Shown: positions 8,500 through 16,419 of the stretch, one piece after another
Layout of the letters: every line of letters starts with the position of its first letter
Position numbering within the stretch: position 1 is the stretch's first letter
Source of the DNA: Clostridiales bacterium
Lineage (GTDB): Bacteria; Bacillota; Clostridia; Christensenellales; Aristaeellaceae
DNA: 64,000 nt
Direction: 5' to 3'
Assembly (NCBI GenBank): GCA_015056415.1
Contig: SVGJ01000011.1
Location: 1-64,000, forward strand
The notes under the pieces: model-generated
What the model saw: the letters and a program-made list of their open reading frames with translations, nothing else
What the model was told of the DNA's origin: nothing
The model's database searches: none
Program-made: the position numbers and the translations under genes

Positions 8500-9564
8500 G
8501 TTGTATTCCATGGCAGTGGCAGCCCACAGCACGGCGGCCACTGCCTCTTTTGCGTTGATGGTTTTCGGGTAGCGGACGTATCGCTCATAGGAGGTCTGCA
8601 CGCAAAGACCGTCGCAGGCGTCGGGGATGTTCACGTTCCCCTCGCAATCCAGCACGTATTTGGTCTTGATACCCTCGAAGGCACGGCGGATCACGCTGTC
8701 GTATTCGTTGCCGATGAAGCCGCGCAGGCGGGCCTTTTGGAAGGTGTAGAGGAACATGGCGCTGCCGGAGGTATCGTGCCAGTTACCGGGAAGCTTGACG
8801 CGGTCGACCACCTGGAACCACAGGCCGCAGGAATCCTGCACGCGGCTGAGCGCCGAAAGGAGCTTGCGCAGCTGATGCAGGATGCTTTCATACCCGGGGG
8901 TGGAAGCGGGCATCAGGTCAAGCACCTCAGCAAGGATCATGGCGTACCAGCCCAGACCCTCGCTCCACACCTCGGGGGAGCGGCCGTCCAGCATGCTGGC
9001 CCAGGGGATCCACCGATCCTCGCTGTAGGCATGGTAAAGCAGACCGCTGTCATCCTTTTCGCAGCGTGCAAAAACGATATTCAGCTGTTTTACGGTCTCG
9101 GCGAAGCAATATTCGCTCTCACCAATGAAAGCGCCGTAGCGGGTGAGGAACATCAGCCCCATGAAAAGGCCATCCACCCACATTTCGCCCGGCAGGTTGC
9201 GGCCATGCCAGAAGCCGCCATCGGGGTTGCGGGGATAATCATCAAAGGCGGCGCGGATGCGTTCGCAGGCAAGCCTGTAGCGCTGCTGGCCGGTGTGCCG
9301 CCAGGCCCAGACCAGCACAGAGCCTGTCATCATATCATCCAGGCTGCAGCCGGTAAAGCCGGAGATCCCGCCCTCGCTGTCCACGTGCTTTTCGCAGTAG
9401 CGAAGCACGTAATCGGCATAGCGCTGGTCGCCCAATGCCTCGTACAGGCGGATGAAGCCCCAGAGCATGAAGCCCTGGGAATAGGACCAGGATCGGTAAG
9501 GGAAATCATCCGCATCGGGGAAGCGACGCAAAAGGGTCTGGGCAAGGGTGCATGCGTATTCCAT
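8485..9564 (-). CDS. GH105 family unsaturated glucuronyl/galacturonyl hydrolase (YteR-like)
   Basis: 359 residues, as in YteR, with an alpha6/alpha6-barrel pattern. GH105/GH88 enzymes hydrate the unsaturated uronic acid left at the non-reducing end by pectate or rhamnogalacturonan lyases. Seen here: SLDDMMTG at residues 74-81, GGFWHGRNLPGEMWVDGLFM from about 116 with the likely catalytic Asp131 in WVDGLFMG, and a C-terminal TSYERYVRYP. There is no signal peptide, so it probably acts on imported disaccharides. ATG 9564 begins three bases after the stop of the ArsR gene, so translation is probably coupled. No lyase or sugar transporter is adjacent, which is odd for this family. Confidence 0.85.
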   Translation of the reverse strand: MEYACTLAQTLLRRFPDADDFPYRSWSYSQGFMLWGFIRLYEALGDQRYADYVLRYCEKHVDSEGGISGFTGCSLDDMMTGSVLVWAWRHTGQQRYRLACERIRAAFDDYPRNPDGGFWHGRNLPGEMWVDGLFMGLMFLTRYGAFIGESEYCFAETVKQLNIVFARCEKDDSGLLYHAYSEDRWIPWASMLDGRSPEVWSEGLGWYAMILAEVLDLMPASTPGYESILHQLRKLLSALSRVQDSCGLWFQVVDRVKLPGNWHDTSGSAMFLYTFQKARLRGFIGNEYDSVIRRAFEGIKTKYVLDCEGNVNIPDACDGLCVQTSYERYVRYPKTINAKEAVAAVLWAATAMEYNAVSG

Positions 9565-9567
9565 AGA

Positions 9568-9930
9568 TCAATCCTCGTTGATGTGGTCGGTGCCCTGCTG
9601 GAGCAGCGAGCGCACGTGTTCATCGGCCAGGGAATAGAAGATGGTCTTGCCGTCGCGGCGGCTCTTCACCAGGCGGGCCTGCTTCAGGATCCGCAGCTGA
9701 TGGGATACGGCGGACTGCGTCATGCCCAGCAGCCTGGCCAGGTCGCATACGCAGACCTCGGATTCAAACAGCACATACAGGATACGGATGCGGGTCCCAT
9801 CGCCAAAGACCTTGAACAGGTCAGCCAGCCGGGAAAGGGTATCCTCATCCGGGAGGGAAGCCTGCACCTGCGATACGATATCCTCGTGCACGCAAAGATA
9901 GCCGCAGGTGTCCAGTTCATGTTCTGCCAA
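9568..9930 (-). CDS. ArsR/SmtB family metal-sensing repressor, CadC type
   Basis: 120-residue winged-helix repressor. Counting from TTG 9930, the metal ligands align residue for residue with S. aureus pI258 CadC with an offset of two: Cys9 and Cys13 (DTCGYLC), Cys60 and Cys62 (VCVCDL) for the Cd/Pb/Zn thiolate site, and Asp103, His105, His116 and Glu119 for the alpha-5 zinc site. The recognition helix is MTQSAVSHQLRIL. TTG 9930 is chosen because AAGGAGGC lies seven bases upstream; ATG 9951 in frame would overlap that site. It is expected to bind its own promoter and release DNA on metal binding. The coupled downstream gene is a glycosidase, not a metal pump. Confidence 0.9.
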   Translation of the reverse strand: MAEHELDTCGYLCVHEDIVSQVQASLPDEDTLSRLADLFKVFGDGTRIRILYVLFESEVCVCDLARLLGMTQSAVSHQLRILKQARLVKSRRDGKTIFYSLADEHVRSLLQQGTDHINED

Positions 9931-9952
9931 TGCTTTCGCCTCCTTTTGCACC

Positions 9953-9983
9953 ATTATATCAGGTTTTGCATTGAAACGCAAAA
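9953..9983 (-). promoter_or_regulatory. arsR promoter with candidate operator
   Basis: On the minus strand TTGCGT (9981-9976), 17 bp, TATAAT (9958-9953). An inverted repeat TTTTGC (9964-9969) and GCAAAA (9978-9983) with an 8-bp centre covers the -35 box and spacer, where a repressor would block polymerase. It is a candidate self-operator for the CadC-like protein. Confidence 0.6.
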
Positions 9984-10013
9984 AGAAAATGGAGGCAGCG
10001 CGGGGCTGCCTCC
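9980..10013 (-). terminator. Terminator after the PG-binding protein gene
   Basis: GGAGGCAGC and GCTGCCTCC (9991-9999 and 10005-10013) form a 9-bp stem; on the minus strand it is followed by ATTTTCTTTTT. The T-rich end runs into the -35 region of the arsR promoter. Confidence 0.8.
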
Positions 10014-10019
10014 GTGACG

Positions 10020-11486
10020 TTACAGGTCGCTGGGACTGGCGGGAGTGTCATCTGGCTTCTGCGTGGGTTCCTCAGTGGGAGCTTGTGTAGGAGCATCGGT
10101 GGGCTTCTGAGTAGGTTCGGGCGTGGGCTTTTGCGTGGGTTCAGGCGTGGGTTTTTGCGTGGGTTCAGGCGTGGGGGTGGCGTTGGGGATGGGTGATTCC
10201 TCGTCATAGAGGAGCTTGAGGGTCTCGGCGTCCGCTTCGCCGGTGACCTCCAGCCCGGCCACAAACTGGAACTGCTCCACGGCAGCCCTGGTATCAGCGC
10301 CGTACTTGCCGTCGATTCCCTTCTCGCCGACGCTGTAGCCCAGCTCATCCAGGAAGGTCTGCATGATCTTCACATCCGCGCCTTCATCGCCCTCCTTCAT
10401 GGGAGCATAGAGGTCATAGGCGGGGGCGTTTTTGCCATACAGCCGGCTGAGCATGCTTTCAGAGGCATAGGAGCGGTTGCGGTAGCCGATGGCGCACTGG
10501 AAAAGATTCACGGCCAGAAGGGTGTTCTCGCCAAAGTCGCCGTCAACGGAGCCGACGGGATAGCCAAGCTCCAGCAGCCGTCGCTGCATTTTGCGTACAT
10601 CATAGCCGGTATCGCCCTTGGAAATGCGTCCGTCGTCCTCAACGGCAGGTTTGGGGGTGGCGGTGGGCGTGACGGTAGGCACGGCGGTGGGCGCCAGGGT
10701 GGGTTCCGGGGTGAGCGTGAGCATGAGATCCGCCGTCAGCGCCTGGAGGTCGGTGTTGTACTCCTCGCAGGATAGAACGGTGTACATGCCCTCTTCGCTG
10801 CGGGAGAGGGTGATGAGCTTGTTGTTGTACGCGATGGCATGGGTCAGGCCGTCAAGGTCGCGGGCAAGGAACTCGGTGAGCCTGGTGTTGCGATCGAGGA
10901 TGGCGATCTCGCCGTTGTCCGCAACGATGACCACCTTCTGGGGCGATGCGGTGATGCTCAGCGGCTTGCTGACACTGGCGTTCACCACCTGTCCGGCGGG
11001 GACGGTGCTCCCCTCGATGGGCAGGGGGAGGGTCATCAGCGCGTAGCCGCCCATGCCGTTTGCGGTCACGTAATAGATCGCGTCGGGCGCGGCGCAGGCA
11101 GCCTCCACGCCGGGAATGCCGGGAAGGTCAATTCCCTCGGCGTTGCGGAGTACAAGCACACCCTCCTCCAGGGTGAAGGAGTCGGCAGGCCAGAGAGGGC
11201 TGTCATCCGTCACCACACGGGAGGAGGAGCCGTCCAGCTTGACCTCGAAGCGGCGGCTGTCGGCGGTGGTGCAGTAAAGATACTCATCGGTGATGCCGTC
11301 CAGGCTGGCGATGGGAGACTGCAGCACTTTGGTGAGTCCCTCAGGGTCGGTCAGGTACAGATAATTGCTTTCGCCCAGATAGGCGGTGTAGCCCTGGCTG
11401 TTGCTGATCAGGGGCTCGGCTCCGGCGCTCAGCGTCATGAGCAGCGCGAGTATCAGACAGACAAGGGACAGACTTCGTTTTTTCAT
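10020..11486 (-). CDS. Secreted protein with beta-propeller-like region, two PG-binding domains and a Pro/Thr tail
   Basis: 488 residues. Residues 1-24 are a signal peptide (MKKRSLSLVCLILALLMTLS). About 25-260 is a repetitive beta-rich region with YLYLTDPEG and YLYCTTADS repeats that resembles DUF5050-like propellers. After a PTPTATPKP linker come two peptidoglycan-binding type 1 domains (GDTGYDVRKMQRRLLELGYP and GDEGADVKIMQTFLDELGYS). The C-terminus has tandem PTPEPTQK repeats. ATG 11486 follows CAGGAGGTAAAAGC; the frame is open far upstream but without a ribosome site. The repeats suggest a flexible stalk on the cell surface. No enzyme domain is visible, so it may be a wall-anchored sensor or scaffold. 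Confidence 0.8.
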   Translation of the reverse strand: MKKRSLSLVCLILALLMTLSAGAEPLISNSQGYTAYLGESNYLYLTDPEGLTKVLQSPIASLDGITDEYLYCTTADSRRFEVKLDGSSSRVVTDDSPLWPADSFTLEEGVLVLRNAEGIDLPGIPGVEAACAAPDAIYYVTANGMGGYALMTLPLPIEGSTVPAGQVVNASVSKPLSITASPQKVVIVADNGEIAILDRNTRLTEFLARDLDGLTHAIAYNNKLITLSRSEEGMYTVLSCEEYNTDLQALTADLMLTLTPEPTLAPTAVPTVTPTATPKPAVEDDGRISKGDTGYDVRKMQRRLLELGYPVGSVDGDFGENTLLAVNLFQCAIGYRNRSYASESMLSRLYGKNAPAYDLYAPMKEGDEGADVKIMQTFLDELGYSVGEKGIDGKYGADTRAAVEQFQFVAGLEVTGEADAETLKLLYDEESPIPNATPTPEPTQKPTPEPTQKPTPEPTQKPTDAPTQAPTEEPTQKPDDTPASPSDL

Positions 11487-11566
11487 GCTTTTACCTCCTG
11501 CTGGCAGGGTTTTGTTAACTCGTCCGAAAAAGAGACGGTCAGAAAAAGGAAAATCATCCGATCGTC

Positions 11567-11595
11567 TTGCACATTTTACAATTTTAACATATACT
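11567..11595 (+). promoter_or_regulatory. Promoter of the SH3-repeat gene
   Basis: TTGCAC (11567-11572), 17 bp, TATACT (11590-11595). It gives a start near 11602 and a 5' untranslated region of about 150 nt. No equally clear promoter was found for the divergent gene. Confidence 0.6.
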
Positions 11596-11601
11596 TGTTG
11601 C

Positions 11602-11753
11602 GGCGTTTTCATGAGAGGGAATGCTCGTGCAGCCTGCTGAGAAAAGAAACAAAAACTTAACAGTATCTTCTCAGTTGGCGGGGAAGAAACCGTGCCCTGC
11701 CGGCGTTTCATTGGTGTAAAAGGAAAAAATCTCCGGGAAGCGAGGAGATCGGT
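11602..11753 (+). other. Structured 5' leader of unknown type
   Basis: The leader contains CTGAGAA (11637-11643) pairing with TTCTCAG (11669-11675), flanked by GCC and GGC, and then a GGCGGGG/CCCTGCC hairpin ending near 11702. No known riboswitch consensus (c-di-AMP, c-di-GMP, SAM, glycine) was recognised. c-di-AMP riboswitches often precede such wall-protein genes, but their core is not visible here. Confidence 0.35.
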
Positions 11754-12908
11754 ATGAAAAAGAAACTTTGGTTGATCCTGTTGCTGGCGGCGGCGCTGCT
11801 GGCGGCCGTTCCTGCCCTGGCGGACGAGGAATTTGGCGTGGTGTATAACAACAGCTACGTCAACCTGCGCCAGGAGGCGAACCAGAATTCCACCTGGCTG
11901 GGCTCCTATACCTCCGGCAACTGGGTGGAGATCAACGGCCAGACCGGCAACTGGTATCATGTGACCGGCCCTGACGGGAAGACCGGCTATATGAGCAAGA
12001 ATTATATTCAGGTGCAGGAGCCCAAGTACAGCGTGATCGGCATCGTATCCAATCCCAAGGCTACTTCCTTCCTGAACCTGCGCGCGGCGCCCAGCTACGG
12101 CGCCACGGTGGTGGATATCTACTACAACGGGGCTCCCTGTGTGCTGCTGAGCCAGTCCGCCGGATGGTATCACGTCCGGGTGAACGGCGTGGACGGCTAC
12201 TTCCGCGAGGAGTATATCACCCGCGTCAACAGCGCCTACAGCGAGGAGGTGGCGACTGTCGTCACCCCCAACAATACCGGGCTGAACCTGCGCGTCGGCC
12301 CCGGCACCGGCTATGCTTCTGTGGGTCTGTACCGCGGCGGCAGCTATGTGATGGTGCTGCAGAAGGGCAACGGCTGGTGGAAGGTCGCCATCGACGGCAA
12401 GGTGGGCTACATGGACACAAACTTCCTGCAGGATGGCGTGCAGAAGCCCACGCAAAGCCAGCTGACCGGAAACAATTACGTCAATGTGGACACCAGCAGT
12501 GCTTACGCCGTGGTGAATAACCCCAAGTCCACCCAGGTGCTGAATATGCGCGCCCAGGCCAACACCACCAGCACAGTGCTGGGCCAGTACCGCAACGGCG
12601 TGAAGCTGACTGTGCTGGAGCATGGCACGGAATGGTGCAAGGTGCAGGATGGCTACGGCAACACCGGCTATATGATGACGCAATATCTTTCGCTGGTGAA
12701 TGTGGTGGGCGTTCCCTCTCTGCAGGTGGATCACCCCCAGCGCACCTTCGTGAACCTGCGCAGCAAGCCCTCCATGATTACCGGCTCGGTGATGACCCGC
12801 ATTCCCCATGGCGCGGCGGTAACGGTGCTTGCTCCGGCCAGCAACGGCTGGGTGAAGGTGTACTATAACGGATACACCGGCTATGCGGTGGACTATTTCC
12901 TGAAATAA
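11754..12908 (+). CDS. Secreted protein with five bacterial SH3 repeats
   Basis: 384 residues. Signal peptide at 1-23 (LLLAAALLAAVPALA), then five SH3-type repeats at about 28-85, 95-160, 165-225, 245-310 and 320-384. Each has the NLRxxP/Q-x(n)-G..VxV..GWxKVxxxGxxGYMxxxYL pattern, for example VNLRQEANQNSTWLG and LNLRVGPGTGYASVG. Bacterial SH3 domains bind peptidoglycan peptides and usually target hydrolases; no catalytic domain is attached here. GCGAGGAGATCGGT precedes ATG 11754. It is divergent from the PG-binding protein at 10020, and both are likely wall-associated. Confidence 0.85.
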   Translation: MKKKLWLILLLAAALLAAVPALADEEFGVVYNNSYVNLRQEANQNSTWLGSYTSGNWVEINGQTGNWYHVTGPDGKTGYMSKNYIQVQEPKYSVIGIVSNPKATSFLNLRAAPSYGATVVDIYYNGAPCVLLSQSAGWYHVRVNGVDGYFREEYITRVNSAYSEEVATVVTPNNTGLNLRVGPGTGYASVGLYRGGSYVMVLQKGNGWWKVAIDGKVGYMDTNFLQDGVQKPTQSQLTGNNYVNVDTSSAYAVVNNPKSTQVLNMRAQANTTSTVLGQYRNGVKLTVLEHGTEWCKVQDGYGNTGYMMTQYLSLVNVVGVPSLQVDHPQRTFVNLRSKPSMITGSVMTRIPHGAAVTVLAPASNGWVKVYYNGYTGYAVDYFLK

Positions 12909-12922
12909 TGCGTAACAAAACG

Positions 12923-12957
12923 GCGGAGCTGCCCATGCGGGCGGCTCCGCTGTTTTT
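12923..12957 (+). terminator. Intrinsic terminator after the SH3-repeat gene
   Basis: GCGGAGC-T-GCCC, ATGC loop, GGGC-G-GCTCCGC, then TGTTTTT. Confidence 0.9.
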
Positions 12958-13040
12958 ATGTGCTTCCCCCAGCCGGATGAGGTGACGTATCCGTGGCTCA
13001 TGGAGAAGCATTCCAGGGATCGTGCGCTGTAAGTGGTTTC

Positions 13041-13069
13041 TTGACAGAAGTTCCGCTTGGAATTATAAT
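13041..13069 (+). promoter_or_regulatory. Perfect consensus sigma-A promoter of the methyltransferase operon
   Basis: TTGACA (13041-13046), 17 bp, TATAAT (13064-13069): both boxes match consensus exactly. The leader to 13131 is about 55 nt. The rest of the gap (12958-13130) shows no cobalamin riboswitch; nothing else was recognised in it. Confidence 0.9.
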
Positions 13070-13130
13070 CATATCACATACATTTGTTCAACAAAATATC
13101 GATACTTTCATATATGCGGGAGGGAAAATC

Positions 13131-13760
13131 ATGCTGAATCAGATTTCCGAGAACCTTCAGATCGGCAAGGCAAAGATCGTCAAGCAGCTGGTGCAGGAGG
13201 CCATTGACGCCGGCATTCCCGCGCGGGAGATCCTTGAAAAGGGCCTGCTGGATGGCATGAACGTCGTGGGCGAGAAGTTCCGCAAGAACGAGGTCTTCGT
13301 TCCCGAGGTGATGGTGGCTGCCCGCGCCATGAACATGGGCGTCCAGCTGCTCAAGCCGCTGCTGGCCGAAAGCGGCGTCAAGGCCACAGGCAAGGTGTGC
13401 ATCGGCACCATCCAGGGCGACCTGCACGATATCGGCAAGAATCTGGTCAAGATGATGCTGGAGGGCAAGGGCCTGGAGGTCATCGACCTGGGTACCGATG
13501 TGGCTCCCGAAACCTACGTGAAGACTGCCATCGAGCAGAACTGTCAGGTCATCTGCTGCTCCGCTCTGCTGACGACCACCATGCCCCTGATGGCTGACGT
13601 GGTGAAGGCTGCCGAGGCTGCCGGCATCCGCGACAAGGTCAAGATCATGATCGGCGGCGCTCCCGTGACCGAGGAGTTCCGCGCTCAGATCGGCGCCGAT
13701 GTGTACACCGACGACGCTGCCTCTGCCGCTGATGCCGCTGTGAAGCTTTGCGCGGGCTGA
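13131..13760 (+). CDS. Methyltransferase corrinoid protein (MtaC/MtbC/MtvC type)
   Basis: 209 residues. The N-terminal helical B12-binding cap (about 1-85) and a Rossmann B12-binding domain (about 90-209) are the usual two domains. The cobalt-ligating histidine lies in GDLHDIGKN (His about 99), with supporting GxSxLxxTT seen as CSALLTTTM and GGAPVTEEF near the C-terminus. The protein shuttles a methyl group between a substrate-specific methyltransferase and an acceptor methyltransferase. GGGAGGGAAAATC precedes ATG 13131. The substrate (methanol, methylamine, or an aryl methyl ether) cannot be told from this protein alone. Confidence 0.93.
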   Translation: MLNQISENLQIGKAKIVKQLVQEAIDAGIPAREILEKGLLDGMNVVGEKFRKNEVFVPEVMVAARAMNMGVQLLKPLLAESGVKATGKVCIGTIQGDLHDIGKNLVKMMLEGKGLEVIDLGTDVAPETYVKTAIEQNCQVICCSALLTTTMPLMADVVKAAEAAGIRDKVKIMIGGAPVTEEFRAQIGADVYTDDAASAADAAVKLCAG

Positions 13761-13775
13761 GCCGGAGGAGACGGT

Positions 13776-14768
13776 ATGGATATTCGCGAACTGCTTTGGG
13801 AAACTGCACGCGCCGAAAAGAAGCGGGCGCTGCCCATTCTCTCGTTTCCGGCTGCGCAGAAGCTGGGCGTTAGTGTGGAAACCCTGGTGAAGTCCGCTGA
13901 GCTGCAGGCCAGAGCCATGGAGACCATCGCCCGGGAAACTGACACGCTGGCAGCGGTGAGCCTGATGGATCTTTCTGTAGAGGCGCAGGCCTTCGGCGCG
14001 CAGGTACGCTTTTCCGAGAACGAAGTCCCCGCTATTGTGGGTCAGCTGGTATCCGATGAGGATGAGGCCAACGCTCTGGAGGTGCCGGATCTGACGGCGG
14101 GTCGAGCCATGCTTTGCGTGGAGGCTGTGCGTACCGCCAGGAAGAGCATCACCGATAAGCCGGTGGTCGCCGGAATGATCGGCCCTTATTCTCTTGCAGG
14201 CCGCTTGATGGACGTGACGGAGATCATGTACCTGTGCTTTGACGAGCCGGAGACAGTGCACATCGTGCTGGACAAGGCTGCCCGGTACCTGATCCGGTAT
14301 GGCCAGGCCATGAAGGACGCGGGCGCGGATGGCATTATGATGGCCGAGCCCCTGGCGGGCATTCTCAGCCCGGATATGGCCGGGGAGTTCTCCATGCCCT
14401 ATGTGAAGCGCATCATCGATGCCCTGCAGGATGATGATTTTGCCGTGCTCTATCACAACTGCGGCAACAGCGTTCCGCAGATGCTGGATGATATCTATGC
14501 TCTGGGCGCCGCCGCGTATCACTTCGGCAACGCGGTGGATATGGCGGCGATCCTGGCCCGAACGCCCGATGATAAGCTGGTCATGGGCAATGTTGATCCC
14601 GCGGGCGAATTTGCGGGCGGCACGGTGGAATCCATCACCAGGGCCACCCGTGACCTGATGGAGAAGTGCGGCGGCTACAGGAATTTTGTGCCATCCTCCG
14701 GATGCGATATTCCCGCCCACGCCAAATGGGAGAATATCCAGGCGTTCTTTGCGGCGATCGATCAGTAA
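13776..14768 (+). CDS. UroD-family corrinoid methyltransferase, MtaA/MtbA-like
   Basis: 330 residues of the uroporphyrinogen decarboxylase superfamily. It carries the zinc motif His-x-Cys (YHNCGN near residue 228) and the third ligand Cys in PSSGCDIP near 310, the arrangement of MtaA/MtbA methylcobamide methyltransferases. These move methyl from a corrinoid protein to a thiol or tetrahydrofolate acceptor. GxYSLAGRL near 135 is also typical. It starts 15 bases after the corrinoid protein gene with GGAGGAGACGGT. Authentic heme-pathway UroD is unlikely because no heme genes are near and the zinc motif is present. Confidence 0.85.
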   Translation: MDIRELLWETARAEKKRALPILSFPAAQKLGVSVETLVKSAELQARAMETIARETDTLAAVSLMDLSVEAQAFGAQVRFSENEVPAIVGQLVSDEDEANALEVPDLTAGRAMLCVEAVRTARKSITDKPVVAGMIGPYSLAGRLMDVTEIMYLCFDEPETVHIVLDKAARYLIRYGQAMKDAGADGIMMAEPLAGILSPDMAGEFSMPYVKRIIDALQDDDFAVLYHNCGNSVPQMLDDIYALGAAAYHFGNAVDMAAILARTPDDKLVMGNVDPAGEFAGGTVESITRATRDLMEKCGGYRNFVPSSGCDIPAHAKWENIQAFFAAIDQ

Positions 14769-14789
14769 AAAATGACAGGAGACCATCCG

Positions 14790-15848
14790 ATGAATTCCTA
14801 TGAGCGCATCAAACGTATGTATGAGCACCGGGAGGCTGACCGTATTCCGATCATCGATGATCCGTGGAAGGGAACCATCCGCCGCTGGCATCGCGAAGGC
14901 ATGCCTGCAGGGATGGACTGGTGCGACTACTTCGATGTGGACAAGGTGGGCATTATTGAGATCGACATTTCTCCCCGTATGCCTGTGAAGGTGCTGGAGG
15001 AGACGGATCGATATTATATCGCCACCTCGCCCTGGGGCGTGACCATGAAGCACTTCAAGGAGGAGGACTCCACTCCCGAATTCCTTGATTTCACCATCAC
15101 CACCGAGGAGACCTGGGAAAAAGCCAAGCAGCAGATGACCCTGGAGGATGACCGTATTCCGTGGCAGCTGCTCAGGGAGAACTACGATAAGTGGCGTGCC
15201 GAGGGCCGGTGGATCCGCGGCGTGTTCTGGTTCGGCTTTGACGTGACCCACTCCTGGATGATGGGCACCGAGAATATGCTTGTGGCTTTGATCGAGGAGC
15301 CGGAATTGGTGGAGGATATGTTCGCCACCTATCTGGATCGCTCCAAGAAGCTCTTTTCCCGCATCTGGGACGCGGGCTACCATTTCGACGAGATGTTCTG
15401 GTATGACGATATGGGCTACAAGGGCACCACGTTCTTCTCGCCCAATATGTACAGGAACCTGCTCCAGCCCTACCACACCCGGGCGGTGAAGTGGGCGCAC
15501 GACCACGGTATCTATGCCCAGCTGCATTCCTGCGGTGATGTGCATACCCTGCTGCCGGATATTGTGGCCACCGGCGTTGACGCGCTGAACCCGCTGGAGG
15601 TCAAGGCGGGGATGGACGCCATCCAGATCAAGAAGGACTGGGGCGACAAGCTGCTTTTGCGGGGCGGCATCAACGCCGTTTTATGGAATGATGCGGAGAA
15701 GATCATTGCCGAGATCAACGAGAAGATCCCGGTGCTCAAGCAGAATGGGGGCTTCATATTCTCCTCCGACCATTCCATCCCCAACAGTGTTTCGCTGGAG
15801 AATATGAAGCGCATCGTTGAAGAAGTGAAAAAGGTGGGCCGTTATTGA
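14790..15848 (+). CDS. UroD-family methyltransferase, putative substrate-specific component
   Basis: 352 residues, UroD superfamily but divergent from the preceding paralogue. It has LHSCGDV near residue 247, keeping the His-x-Cys pair, but the C-terminal motif reads FSSDHSIPNSV, with Asp where the other protein has the zinc-binding Cys. In Moorella MtvB and similar vanillate O-demethylases a UroD-type enzyme demethylates the substrate onto the corrinoid protein, so this is the better candidate for the substrate-specific methyltransferase. ATG 14790 has CAGGAGACCATCCG upstream; ATG 14772 lacks a site. The substrate is unknown. Confidence 0.78.
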   Translation: MNSYERIKRMYEHREADRIPIIDDPWKGTIRRWHREGMPAGMDWCDYFDVDKVGIIEIDISPRMPVKVLEETDRYYIATSPWGVTMKHFKEEDSTPEFLDFTITTEETWEKAKQQMTLEDDRIPWQLLRENYDKWRAEGRWIRGVFWFGFDVTHSWMMGTENMLVALIEEPELVEDMFATYLDRSKKLFSRIWDAGYHFDEMFWYDDMGYKGTTFFSPNMYRNLLQPYHTRAVKWAHDHGIYAQLHSCGDVHTLLPDIVATGVDALNPLEVKAGMDAIQIKKDWGDKLLLRGGINAVLWNDAEKIIAEINEKIPVLKQNGGFIFSSDHSIPNSVSLENMKRIVEEVKKVGRY

Positions 15849-15865
15849 GCCCACGGGGGAGTTAT

Positions 15866-16405
15866 ATGCAGAATCAAAACGAACTGATTCAGCTGGCGCT
15901 CTCGGCCGGCGCGAAGAAAGCGACGGTCATCCGGGCGGAGGACATTGTTGTGTCCTCCGCCTTTCGGGATATCTGTGCCAGCAATTCCTGCGGTATGTAC
16001 GGCAAATGCTGGATGTGCCCGCCTGACATCGGCGCGATCGATGAGCTGATGGCGAGGCTGAAGCGCTACAGCCATGGTCTGCTGTACCAGACCATCTACC
16101 AGATCGAGGACAGCTTCGACATAGAGGGTATGGGCGAGGCCGGAGCCGATCATGAGCGGGTCAGCCAGGCGGTGGACGAAGCCGTGAAAAGCCTGCTGCC
16201 GGCGCGCCTCCACCTTTCCTGCGGCGGCTGCCACCTGTGTCCGCGCTGCGCCAGGCTGGATGATCAGCCCTGCCGCCAGCCCGAGAAGGCCCTGCCGCCC
16301 ATGGAAGGCTACGGCATCGATGTGTACAAGACCACCCAGCCCACGGAACTGAAGTACATCAATGGACAGAACACGGTGACCTTCTTCGGCATCGTGCTGT
16401 ACTGA
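15866..16405 (+). CDS. DUF2284 predicted metal-binding protein
   Basis: 179 residues with ten or more cysteines in spaced groups: CASNSCGMYGKCWMCPPD near residue 38, then CGGCHLCPRCARL and CRQPEK near 120-140. This is the DUF2284 pattern. Such proteins are frequent neighbours of corrinoid methyltransferases and may bind an Fe-S cluster; their function is not established. ATG 15866 follows GGGGGAGTTAT. A TTG at 15845 overlapping the previous stop is open in frame but lacks a site. Position inside the operon suggests a role in redox or cofactor maintenance of the corrinoid system. Confidence 0.8.
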   Translation: MQNQNELIQLALSAGAKKATVIRAEDIVVSSAFRDICASNSCGMYGKCWMCPPDIGAIDELMARLKRYSHGLLYQTIYQIEDSFDIEGMGEAGADHERVSQAVDEAVKSLLPARLHLSCGGCHLCPRCARLDDQPCRQPEKALPPMEGYGIDVYKTTQPTELKYINGQNTVTFFGIVLY

Positions 16406-16419
16406 CCAGGAGGAGAACC

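Noticed and set aside
10040-10190. Tandem GTGGGTTCAGGCGTGGG-like repeats as a CRISPR or VNTR
   Set aside because: They encode the PTPEPTQK repeat of a secreted protein and have no spacers.
12958-13130. Cobalamin riboswitch before the methyltransferase operon
   Set aside because: No B12-box (GCCACTG-type) or matching stem was seen; the leader is only about 55 nt after a perfect promoter.
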